In this document: positions 56,667 to 64,000 of the stretch, piece by piece
Position numbering within the stretch: position 1 is the first letter of the stretch
Layout: every line of letters starts with the position of its first letter
NCBI RefSeq assembly: GCF_963678635.1
Contig: NC_087065.1
Coordinates: 78,439,396-78,503,395, forward strand
Reading direction: 5' to 3'
Origin: Symsagittifera roscoffensis
Lineage: Eukaryota > Xenacoelomorpha > Acoela > Convolutidae
Length of the DNA stretch: 64,000 bases
Translations under genes and position numbers: made by a program
The notes under the pieces: generated by a model
What the model was told of the DNA's origin: nothing
What the model saw: only the letters and a program-made list of their open reading frames with translations
Database searches by the model: none

Positions 56667-56882
56667 TTATAAATCGTACCTGTGGCTATAATCAAGGGTT
56701 TTTGAAAGTTGGAGAAATAGTTCAAATATAGTGTAGAAAATTAAAAAAATATTACAAAAGATGATTAAGAGTATTAGAAAAGATTCAAGGATATCAAAAA
56801 GAAATATTATGAAAGTTTCAAGTATCGTAAAAAATTGTTTGAGGTTTGTGATAATTTTAGTGACTGTTTGATAGAAGAGCAT
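56667..56882 (-). CDS. Small membrane ORF a, 71 aa
   Basis: ATG at 56880-56882, TAA at 56667-56669. A long hydrophobic middle (FIIFLFDILESFLILLIIF, then FLIFYTIFELFL) follows a short amphipathic N-terminus, so one or two membrane passes are likely. It lies between pol and ORF b on the same strand, separated from ORF b by 11 bases. The matching region in copies A and B is alignable but too damaged to show an ORF, so support is weaker than for ORF b. Confidence 0.45.
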   Translation of the reverse strand: MLFYQTVTKIITNLKQFFTILETFIIFLFDILESFLILLIIFCNIFLIFYTIFELFLQLSKTLDYSHRYDL

Positions 56883-57475
56883 TTAAGAAATGGCTTCGTG
56901 ATCGAATATTTTTTGTTGTTTGGGGCAATTTTCAAGTGTGGTCGGATTATTTATTAGTTTTTTGACAAGTGGGTTGAGTTTTGTAAAAAATTGTTGGGGG
57001 CAATTTTTATGGTGATCGGGAGGTCTTCTTTGTCTTTATTTTCATTTGTCAAATGATTTGGGGTATTTTTGAGATTTTTATACTTTAGGCTAAATAAAAT
57101 GGTCGTTCTTTTACTTTAGGCTAATTTAACATATTTGTTTGGGGGATTTTTCAGGTCTGAGGTGGGGAAATATTGTTGATCTTTGGTTTATTAGATAAGG
57201 GAGGGTTATGATATTATGGTGATATTTATTTTAGTTGTCAAGTTGGAGTGGTTTGCTTATTTTTGACCTGGAGGTCGTAGAGTTATAGTTATAGATATGC
57301 CTGGAGTTTAATATTTTTCGTCTAGTTGGTTTGTGTTAAAGTTATAGAAGGTGACGGATTGGATCAATCCTATTGGCTAATTTTGAACTAGAATCGCTGC
57401 GTGTTTGTCAGCATGTTATCTTGAAAATTGAAAGTGTAAAATGTTTCAGAGGTGCAAAGATTATTAAATGTAGAA
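56883..57475 (-). promoter_or_regulatory. Non-coding spacer after pol with a conserved hairpin block
   Basis: No long frame. A GACCT-CC-AGGTC hairpin at 57265-57276, with its flanks (TTTGCTTATTTT on one side, GAGTTATAGTTAT on the other), is conserved in copies A (14656-14667) and B (23480-23491), where only the loop differs. It lies ahead of the accessory genes and could serve splicing, RNA stability or packaging. Which of these is inference. Confidence 0.5.
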
Positions 57476-60400
57476 TTAAGGTTGTTTTTGAAATTCAACT
57501 TTCTTTAATATTTTAGATTGTGGGATGAATACTTTATAATTTTTACGTGGTTGATTTCTAAGTCGTGAAGACTCTCTATGTTCTGATTTGTCGATTTGTT
57601 CTTGGGGTATTATTTGTTCTGTCATTTTTCTATTTTTTCTTTCTTTTTGAGATGTATTTTGATCTAGATTTTTTGTATTGTTTTTTGTGGTGTTTGATTT
57701 TGTATTTTGATTTCCGAGGTGAATATCATTTTGTTCCTTTGTTATTTTGTCCGTATGTGGGTCATTTTGAATAATTTTTAAACCTGTAAAAGAATATAAT
57801 TGAGTTAGTTCGCGGAGTGCGTATTCTTTTGGATAATAAGGTAATAGGTTATTTCGGTGTTGAACGATTTCTTTTTTATCTGAGTCGGTGATTTTATATG
57901 TGACATCAGTGGGTTTTGCAATTATTTGGTATGGTCCTTTACGAAGGGGTTGTAACTTTTTTGAAATTCCTTTTTGAGTATTAAAATTGGGTATTAAAAC
58001 AAATGTTCCAATTTTTAAATCGGAGGCTGGTGTAAAGCGTGAATTTATTTGTTCATTAATATTTTGCCTTTGTAACAACTTTTTTGTTACCTTTTGGTAA
58101 ATTTCATTGTGTTTTTTATCTCTGTTTAAAATCCATTCGGTGTGTGTACCGGAGGCTAATTTAAGAATTTGTGGGTGATGAAAATGATCTTCATCGTGTG
58201 TATGTAATGGTAGGTTATAACAAATTGAGTCTTTATTTGGTTGACAATAACCTTGTGCGTTTTTATGAGAGTTTGCTGTAAACATTATTGGTTTGCGTGG
58301 CTTTTGGTTAAAAACCATTTCATATGGTGACATTCCTAAAGTTGTCGTGATTTGTGAATTATATGCTAAGGGAAATAGTTTTACATCTGCTGACCATTCG
58401 GTATATCTTGTATCATTTCCATTGATGATACATCTGAGATATTCTTGTAATGAACGGTTCATACCTTCGACTAAGCCGTTTGTCCAAGGTGCGTGAGATG
58501 TACGTGGTTTGTGTTTAATGTTATATAAATGACATAGTGTGATGATTTCATTATTTATGAATTCTGTACCGTTGTCTGTAACTAAAATTTCTGGTAGTCC
58601 GAACTTTGCTATCCAGTGTTCATAGAGTGTTGTGTAAGCGTAATAAGCGTTACAATGTGGTACTGGGTTAAGTGCTACATAATGTGTAAATGCGTCAACA
58701 ATTACCATAATGTAGGAGTTTCCTTCGGATGAGGGTGAAATTGGTCCTTTGGTATCAAATGAGATACGATGATTAAAGTACAAACTTTGTCCTTTAAAAT
58801 CTTGTTTTTGTGCTATTTGTTTTTGATTTGGGTAAGGTTTATTTAGTTGACATACTATACAGTCATTGCATAGTACTTTTATCCAAATTGGTGCATTTGG
58901 GAAATAAAAGTTTTGTACAAAATTTGAATATGTTTTTTCTGATCCAGAGTGTCCTTTAATATTTTGTGTATGTGAAATATTAAAAGCTATAAGAATCATA
59001 CTTAAAGGGAGACAGGGAACTGTAGATTCATTTAGTTTGTATTCTAGAAGGTCTGTGTTTTCGTTAATTGTTGTATTATTGAGTTTTCGAAAATATCTGA
59101 GGAGTGTTTTGTTTCCTAGAATAGTTGAATCTGCTTTGATAGGTTTAGTTTTATATTTGTGCCATGATTTCAGTTGTCGAATTACTGGGTCAAGGTTTTG
59201 ATATTGTTTCAGTGTTGAAATTGTAATTGTTTCTGTTGGGGGGAGAAAAATTTTTTCAATTTCTAATTTAGATAAGGGTATTGTATCAAGTGGGTCATGG
59301 AGGTCAAAAACTTGATTTATTGTGTATTTTGAATCGTTTGTTTGTGGTCCTGATAAGTTTATTTTATCAGTTAAATTTTCTTTTTCAATTAGTGGAAAAT
59401 GGTCTTTTTTAGGCGGGTGTTGTTTTATTCTTTTTTGTTGGGTGTTATTTTTTATCCATTGTGAATATGGGATTGGTTTAAAAGTTGATGTTCCAAGTAG
59501 ATCAACTTCATAGTGATTATTTTGACAATCTAAATAAAGTGGGAAATGTTGTAAATTATTTATTTGTGATTGTTCAATGTCAGTTTTTACTGCATATTTG
59601 CATTCCAATCGGGGTGATGTTTCATTTTCTGCAAGGTAGAATTTTATGTTTTTGGGTATTTCAACTGTGGTTTTACGTGTAAGTAATTCAGGTGGCGTAT
59701 TTCGACTTAAGGTGTCTGGTAATGCAAGATTTTTTCCTGCGGTCCAAACTATATGTAAGTTTGGGAATTTCATTAAAATGAGTTGAAATCTATAAACTCG
59801 GTGGTTTGGATTAGACTTTTGTGTAAAAAGAAAGATGATTGGTTTATGGTCTGTGAATAGAACTGTGGGATGTTTTGATCCAAGTATCAGAAATTCATAT
59901 TCTGTTAGTGTATATATTATGGCTGTACATTCTCTCATTAGAGTTGAGAGTCGTAGCTCTGCTTGAGTGAATAATCGAGAATTTGCTGATATGAGGTTCA
60001 TTTTATTTGTACTATTATGTGATTGTAATAATGCTGCGCCGATGCCAAAGTTCGAAGCATCGCACATTGCATAAAATGGTTGATTTGAATCTGGAATTGT
60101 GTTTGAAATTTGTTCAGTTAGAAGTTTTTTAATTTCTTCAAATCGTGCTTGATGTTCTGTATTCCATTCAAAATTATTTTGTTGTCTAAGTATGTTATAG
60201 AATGGTCGTAGATATAATTGCATTTTATAAACATATTTGCTTAAAAAGTTTAACATTCCAAGGAATTCTTGGATTTTCTTTTTATTTGTTGGTGGTTGGA
60301 GTTTTTGAATAGCGTCTATACGTGATTTCAATGGAGTGATTGTTTTTCTTTCTATATTATGTCCTAAGAATTTAACTTTTGTCAAAAAGAAGTGTGATTT

Positions 60401-61591
60401 ATCGGGGGCGGCCTTCAGATTTTCGTTCTGAAGTATTTGGTGATATTGTTCAAAAACATTGAACATTTCCTCTTTTGTCTGTGATTGCATAAAAACATCG
60501 TCTAAATAGGTGATTGCATTTTTCTTGAGTATTAGTGGTCGAAAAATTTTGCTCATAAAAGCTGAAAATGCTGCTGGTCCTATGGATATTCCATAGAATA
60601 AGCGGTTGAATTCGTATTGTTGGTTTCCAATAACAAATTGTGTTAAGCGTCGTAATTGTTCATCTAATGGCATTTGATTATATGCACTATTCATATCGGC
60701 GGTGGTAAAGTATTTTCCGTTTATTTTTGTTAAAATAACTTGTATTGGTTCAATGGGCCAATTACACTTTGATTCATCTATTAGTGAGTTGAGGTATCTA
60801 GCATCGAGAACAATTTTTAATGATTCTCCTTTGGCTAGAATGATAACAGGGTTGATAAATGTGTTGCCTTTTGGTTGTTCCTCTTTGTTTACTGGTGATA
60901 TAATGTTGTATTGTTCTAAAATGTCGAGTAATCTGTTCACTTTATCGTGTAAGTGAATTGGTACTTTACTTGCTCTTTGTTTTTTGAAAACTGCGTCTGG
61001 TTTTAATGGGAGATGTAGTGATGAGCTGATTTTGCCAACATCAAATTTGGATGTTGCATAGACTGATGAATATTTAATTAGTTGTTTGGCTAGTTTTTCA
61101 AATTCGTCTTGTGTTATTTGTGAATGTTGGAAATTAAACATTGTTAAAAATTTCTTTTGATTCTCTGTGTAGTTACTTATGTTGAATGTAGGTTTGAAAT
61201 ATGGGGTTTTTGTGAAATAATCCGTATTTCTGTTTTCGTTACTTATTATATTATTTATAGATAATTCTTCATTAAGGATTGTTGATTGGCAAATATCTAG
61301 TAATTGGAGTATATTATTTACACGATATGCTTTTTCGTGTATTGGTGATATTGTAGCGTTGGTTTCGCAATAGCCTAAAAGTCCTAAAGGTAATGTTACT
61401 TGGTAAGGTGTATTGTTGTATACATGTAAGGAAATAATATCCGAATTCGAGTTTTTCAAATATTTCATTAGTTTTTTGTGTCGTCGGTGTGGAATGGACG
61501 GGTTCAATATAATAATTGTGAAGGAGTTCTGATTGATTCTCATATATGTGTGATGAAAAAGGTTGTTCATATATAACAGGTTCATAGTCAT
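57476..61591 (-). CDS. Ty3/gypsy pol: reverse transcriptase, RNase H, integrase
   Basis: Open frame of 1371 codons, copying and integrating the element. RT spans about 200-450, with ADMNSAYNQMPL, LFYGISIGPAAF and the catalytic YLDD (362-365). RNase H spans about 505-630 with D511 (CDASNFGIGAALL), E554 (MRECTAI), D581 (FTDHKPI) and ALPDTLSR. Integrase has a zinc-binding HHCC region (H874 to CNDCIVC, 908-914) and the DDE triad D946 (FDTKGP), D1006 (TDNGTEF), E1042 (LVEGMNR). A GPY/F-like module (LRKGPYQII) follows near 1210, and there is no chromodomain. Every catalytic residue looks intact. The N-terminal 100 residues contain a conserved-looking TPYQVTLPLGLLGYC segment but no protease D-T/S-G. 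The frame opens at about 61600 and overlaps gag by 278 bases in the +1 frame. The ATG shown at 61591 may not be the real start. Confidence 0.95.
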   Translation of the reverse strand: MTMNLLYMNNLFHHTYMRINQNSFTIIILNPSIPHRRHKKLMKYLKNSNSDIISLHVYNNTPYQVTLPLGLLGYCETNATISPIHEKAYRVNNILQLLDICQSTILNEELSINNIISNENRNTDYFTKTPYFKPTFNISNYTENQKKFLTMFNFQHSQITQDEFEKLAKQLIKYSSVYATSKFDVGKISSSLHLPLKPDAVFKKQRASKVPIHLHDKVNRLLDILEQYNIISPVNKEEQPKGNTFINPVIILAKGESLKIVLDARYLNSLIDESKCNWPIEPIQVILTKINGKYFTTADMNSAYNQMPLDEQLRRLTQFVIGNQQYEFNRLFYGISIGPAAFSAFMSKIFRPLILKKNAITYLDDVFMQSQTKEEMFNVFEQYHQILQNENLKAAPDKSHFFLTKVKFLGHNIERKTITPLKSRIDAIQKLQPPTNKKKIQEFLGMLNFLSKYVYKMQLYLRPFYNILRQQNNFEWNTEHQARFEEIKKLLTEQISNTIPDSNQPFYAMCDASNFGIGAALLQSHNSTNKMNLISANSRLFTQAELRLSTLMRECTAIIYTLTEYEFLILGSKHPTVLFTDHKPIIFLFTQKSNPNHRVYRFQLILMKFPNLHIVWTAGKNLALPDTLSRNTPPELLTRKTTVEIPKNIKFYLAENETSPRLECKYAVKTDIEQSQINNLQHFPLYLDCQNNHYEVDLLGTSTFKPIPYSQWIKNNTQQKRIKQHPPKKDHFPLIEKENLTDKINLSGPQTNDSKYTINQVFDLHDPLDTIPLSKLEIEKIFLPPTETITISTLKQYQNLDPVIRQLKSWHKYKTKPIKADSTILGNKTLLRYFRKLNNTTINENTDLLEYKLNESTVPCLPLSMILIAFNISHTQNIKGHSGSEKTYSNFVQNFYFPNAPIWIKVLCNDCIVCQLNKPYPNQKQIAQKQDFKGQSLYFNHRISFDTKGPISPSSEGNSYIMVIVDAFTHYVALNPVPHCNAYYAYTTLYEHWIAKFGLPEILVTDNGTEFINNEIITLCHLYNIKHKPRTSHAPWTNGLVEGMNRSLQEYLRCIINGNDTRYTEWSADVKLFPLAYNSQITTTLGMSPYEMVFNQKPRKPIMFTANSHKNAQGYCQPNKDSICYNLPLHTHDEDHFHHPQILKLASGTHTEWILNRDKKHNEIYQKVTKKLLQRQNINEQINSRFTPASDLKIGTFVLIPNFNTQKGISKKLQPLRKGPYQIIAKPTDVTYKITDSDKKEIVQHRNNLLPYYPKEYALRELTQLYSFTGLKIIQNDPHTDKITKEQNDIHLGNQNTKSNTTKNNTKNLDQNTSQKERKNRKMTEQIIPQEQIDKSEHRESSRLRNQPRKNYKVFIPQSKILKKVEFQKQP

Positions 61592-63998
61592 TTTCGACTT
61601 TTATCATATTGATGGAGAGAGTGTTTTCTGCATCGCTTTCTGAATCTGATGATCCACAGTTTATTTGATTGAGTTGTAACGTATCAGTTACTGTGTCATC
61701 AATACCTGGAGGGTCTGATGTTGTTTCTGGATTAGATTGTACTTGATTGATATGTCTTTGATGTTTAGGTGTACTACTTCTGTGGCAATTATTAGAATTA
61801 TTATAGTTATTATTATTCCGGTGTGGTGACTGGGAATAATTTCTATAACGATTATTATAACTTGAGTGTCGATTTTGTGAATTATTTCGCGATCTATTTT
61901 GGTAATTATTGTTTGGTCTGTTATAGTTCGATCTATTATATGAATTATTCCTTGATTGATTGTTCGGGTAATTCTGGTTTCGGTTGTTTGAATAACTTCT
62001 ATTCCGATTATTGGAGTAGTTTCTATTTCTATTGTATGATGAATTTCGTGATTGATTGTTTGGATAGTAATTATTTCTTGATTGGGAATTAGATCTAGAA
62101 ACAAATCGTTGTGTATTTGAATTTGGTCTGGAATAGTTATTTCGACTATTTGGTCTATTGTAGTGATTTTGTGATGAATTTTGCGTGTTTCTTCGTTCTG
62201 GTGATCTTCCTCTATAACTTGAGTTATATGGTGATTGATTTCTTGTATAATTTGTATTGTTCGGGAGTGGTTTTCCTGAACTGTTGTTGCTGTAGACTGT
62301 TTTGTTTGGTAGATTTTGATCTTTTTTCATGTATTGATAGAATGATTTATTTGGTTCTTTATATTTTTGAGGTTTATTTTGATTGTCTTGCTGTTTTTGT
62401 CTACATTCAGAAATACTATGTCCGTATCGTCGGCAATAATTACACCATTTTTTGAAAGATGGTTTGCCTTTAAAGTTTGGGTGTTTTTCGTAAATATTGA
62501 GTATTTCAGTGATTTTTTCAACGAGGTCTGTATCTGATTCCTGTATATTGTTTATATTTGTGGAAGCTGTTTCAATTCTGTTAACGTATTGTAATTTCAG
62601 ATTTTCCGTTTCTTCCAGTTTCATTGTGATTTCTGCTTGTTCTAGTTTATCTACTAGTTTTCGAAAATCTAAATCGGGTTCTCGAATTGACGAAGGATGG
62701 GATGCTCTCTTTTTTATTGCTATTTTCCTTAATTGTGGTGTTAAGGTCATCATTAAGATTTCTGTCATCTTTGTGTTTTTATAGTCATGTGTATTTAATG
62801 AATATGCTTTTCGAACTAGTGTTTCGATTCGTACTGCTAATTGCTTGATGGTTTCGTTTGGTAATCTGCGAATTTCATTACATAAAACTCTTTGTTGTTG
62901 TTTGTTTCTTTCAGAGTCAAACATTTTTGAAAATTCTTGTGTAAACCTTTTCCAATTTGATTTTATTTCTATAGGCAATACTGAAAACCATTTTTGGGCT
63001 GCGCCATCTAAAGTTGTTTGTATTAACGCTGTGCGTCGATGTATCCAGTTTTGATGTAGTGGCGTATTGATTGGTTCAGGTCCTATATTTAAAATCAAAT
63101 TTGCTGTTACTGCATTTAAATAATCTTCTACAGAATATTCAGGGTCTGTTCCTGTGAATACCATTAAAGGTTTATTTGATGTTATTGATGATCCACCCAT
63201 AAGGTATGGATTCATCGTCATTTGTAATGATTCTGCTGCATTTTGCATTTGAGAAAAATTTGAAAGTTGATTTCTTGTTATTTCGTGTTGTTGAAGATAA
63301 TATGGGAGTGGTATTTCGTTTTGCATTTGTGTTGGTTGGTACGAATTTGCAATCATTGGGTTTTGTTGCTGAATTGGTTGAAAAGATTGTGTATTAATTG
63401 GGTTTTGTTGTTGAATTGGTTGTTGGTTTTGTGTATCTATTGGTTGTGGAGAAAAAATTCTATTATATGTATGTGGTTTCTGTATTCCTTGTCCACGATA
63501 TTCTTGATTATAGGGTGTAAATATATCTGGTTGTAAGAAATCATCATCTGAGGATAAGTAATCCATTTGATAAGATGTTTGTTTTTTGTTTTTGTTTTGT
63601 TGAAAAAATGGATAGTTTTCACTACGATCCTGTGGAGGATGTAAATTTGTTTGGAAATTTACTGAATTAGGTGGTGCCATTGGGTTATCCCAGTTTCGAG
63701 ATCTTGTATAATTACTAAAATTTTTTCGTGGTTGATAATTTGTTTTTGATGGATGTGTGTAATTATAATTATGGTCTGCAAAGTTGTTTCTGGTGAACGT
63801 TTTGCGTGTTTTTGGCGGTATTGTCATGGGTCTGTATGTTTGGTAATCCATGTGTGAATATTTTGGGGCAACCGAAGGTTTAACGGTTGATTGTAATGTT
63901 ACCTGTGTTTGTGAAGGATTTGTATTTCTTGGTGTTGTTAAGTTTGGACGTATTGGTGAAATACTTTGTTGTGTAGTTGTTGTGTGTACGATTTCTTC
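61314..63998 (-). CDS. Ty3/gypsy gag, partial (5' end beyond window)
   Basis: Structural protein of the particle. There is an ATG at 63851 (MDYQTYRPM), but the frame is open with coding-like sequence to the window edge, so the true start is probably outside. Positions here count from that ATG. 100-200 is Gln/Asn/Pro-rich. 220-400 is a capsid-like region (DYLNAVTANLIL, TTLDGAAQKWFSVLP, LRKIAIKKRASHPSS). One CCHC zinc knuckle lies at 470-483 (C470, C473, H478, C483). 530-700 is an Arg/Ser/Asn/Tyr low-complexity stretch likely to bind RNA. 700-845 is acidic, then a tail overlapping pol. No retropepsin motif is visible in the tail. Old gag remnants at 27313-32655 match this gene. Confidence 0.9.
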   Translation of the reverse strand, partial: EEIVHTTTTQQSISPIRPNLTTPRNTNPSQTQVTLQSTVKPSVAPKYSHMDYQTYRPMTIPPKTRKTFTRNNFADHNYNYTHPSKTNYQPRKNFSNYTRSRNWDNPMAPPNSVNFQTNLHPPQDRSENYPFFQQNKNKKQTSYQMDYLSSDDDFLQPDIFTPYNQEYRGQGIQKPHTYNRIFSPQPIDTQNQQPIQQQNPINTQSFQPIQQQNPMIANSYQPTQMQNEIPLPYYLQQHEITRNQLSNFSQMQNAAESLQMTMNPYLMGGSSITSNKPLMVFTGTDPEYSVEDYLNAVTANLILNIGPEPINTPLHQNWIHRRTALIQTTLDGAAQKWFSVLPIEIKSNWKRFTQEFSKMFDSERNKQQQRVLCNEIRRLPNETIKQLAVRIETLVRKAYSLNTHDYKNTKMTEILMMTLTPQLRKIAIKKRASHPSSIREPDLDFRKLVDKLEQAEITMKLEETENLKLQYVNRIETASTNINNIQESDTDLVEKITEILNIYEKHPNFKGKPSFKKWCNYCRRYGHSISECRQKQQDNQNKPQKYKEPNKSFYQYMKKDQNLPNKTVYSNNSSGKPLPNNTNYTRNQSPYNSSYRGRSPERRNTQNSSQNHYNRPNSRNNYSRPNSNTQRFVSRSNSQSRNNYYPNNQSRNSSYNRNRNYSNNRNRSYSNNRNQNYPNNQSRNNSYNRSNYNRPNNNYQNRSRNNSQNRHSSYNNRYRNYSQSPHRNNNNYNNSNNCHRSSTPKHQRHINQVQSNPETTSDPPGIDDTVTDTLQLNQINCGSSDSESDAENTLSINMIKVENDYEPVIYEQPFSSHIYENQSELLHNYYIEPVHSTPTTQKTNEIFEKLEFGYYFLTCIQQYTLPSNITFRTFRLLRNQRYNITNTRKSISCK

Positions 63999-64000
63999 AT

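Larger units (their letters stand above)
50245..64000 (-). mobile_element. Env-bearing Ty3/gypsy element with accessory ORFs (5' end outside window)
   Basis: Minus-strand element reading gag, pol, two small membrane ORFs, ORF3, env, ORF4 from right to left. Integrase after RT/RNase H and a GPY/F-type integrase tail place it in Ty3/gypsy. gag, pol, the two small ORFs and ORF4 are open; ORF3 and env are interrupted. The left limit is set by the LTR-like repeat 50245-50610 and is tentative. The 5' LTR and primer-binding site must lie beyond 64000. Confidence 0.88.

Noticed and set aside
61688-62104. 138-codon minus-strand frame inside gag
   Set aside because: Alternate frame of the Arg/Ser/Asn/Tyr low-complexity part of gag. 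Its Ile/Thr-rich content follows from the codon repeats.
61823-62455. Plus-strand frames antisense to gag
   Set aside because: Mirror of the low-complexity gag region. Tyr/Asn/Phe-rich, with no features of a protein.

Overview
This is an AT-rich, intron-containing animal genome segment, almost certainly from an invertebrate. It is dominated by retrotransposons and repeats. The only ordinary host gene I can support is a three-exon aquaporin at 43221-46212 (+) with canonical GT-AG introns. I cannot name the species from the sequence. No rRNA, tRNA or CRISPR locus is visible, and there is one 200-base assembly gap (27113-27312).

Layout. (1) 1-1351: no gene, with a copy of a dispersed repeat (R1). 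(2) 1352-5993: a complete but decayed Ty1/copia element (+) with two LTRs, a primer-binding site matching the anticodon arm of initiator tRNA-Met, and gag/protease/integrase/RT/RNase H remnants broken by stops and frameshifts. (3) About 6870-25735: a tandem segmental duplication of roughly 10 kb, units A and B. Each unit carries a minus-strand, decayed copy of an env-bearing Ty3/gypsy element. (4) 25735-32655: the rest of that old element: RNase H, an inverted RT fragment, the gap, and tandemly reduplicated gag fragments. (5) 35101-39860: a satellite of about 18 monomers of about 255 bp, apparently grown inside a hAT-type MITE. (6) 41067-41501 and 44834-45256: two intact hAT MITEs with exact 8-bp target duplications. 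The second lies in aquaporin intron 1, close to the 3' splice site. (7) 46213-50244: no gene, with diverged repeats. (8) About 50245 to the right edge: a much better preserved minus-strand Ty3/gypsy element whose 5' end lies outside the window.

The most interesting object is region 8. In transcription order (high to low coordinate) it reads gag (61314 to the edge), pol (57476-61591), a conserved non-coding hairpin (about 57265), two tiny hydrophobic ORFs (71 and 58 codons), a Pro/Ser-rich ORF3 (broken), an env-like glycoprotein gene (broken), and an intact 602-codon ORF4 of unknown function. The 58-codon ORF, ORF3, env, ORF4 and the non-coding hairpin can all be recognised in the old copies A and B. 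Those copies belong to a clearly diverged relative, so the block was kept by selection before the copies decayed. This looks like a retrovirus-like element with several accessory genes. gag and pol would build the particle and copy and integrate the genome. env and the small membrane ORFs act, if at all, at membranes. The roles of ORF3 and ORF4 are unknown. No retropepsin signature was found between gag and RT.
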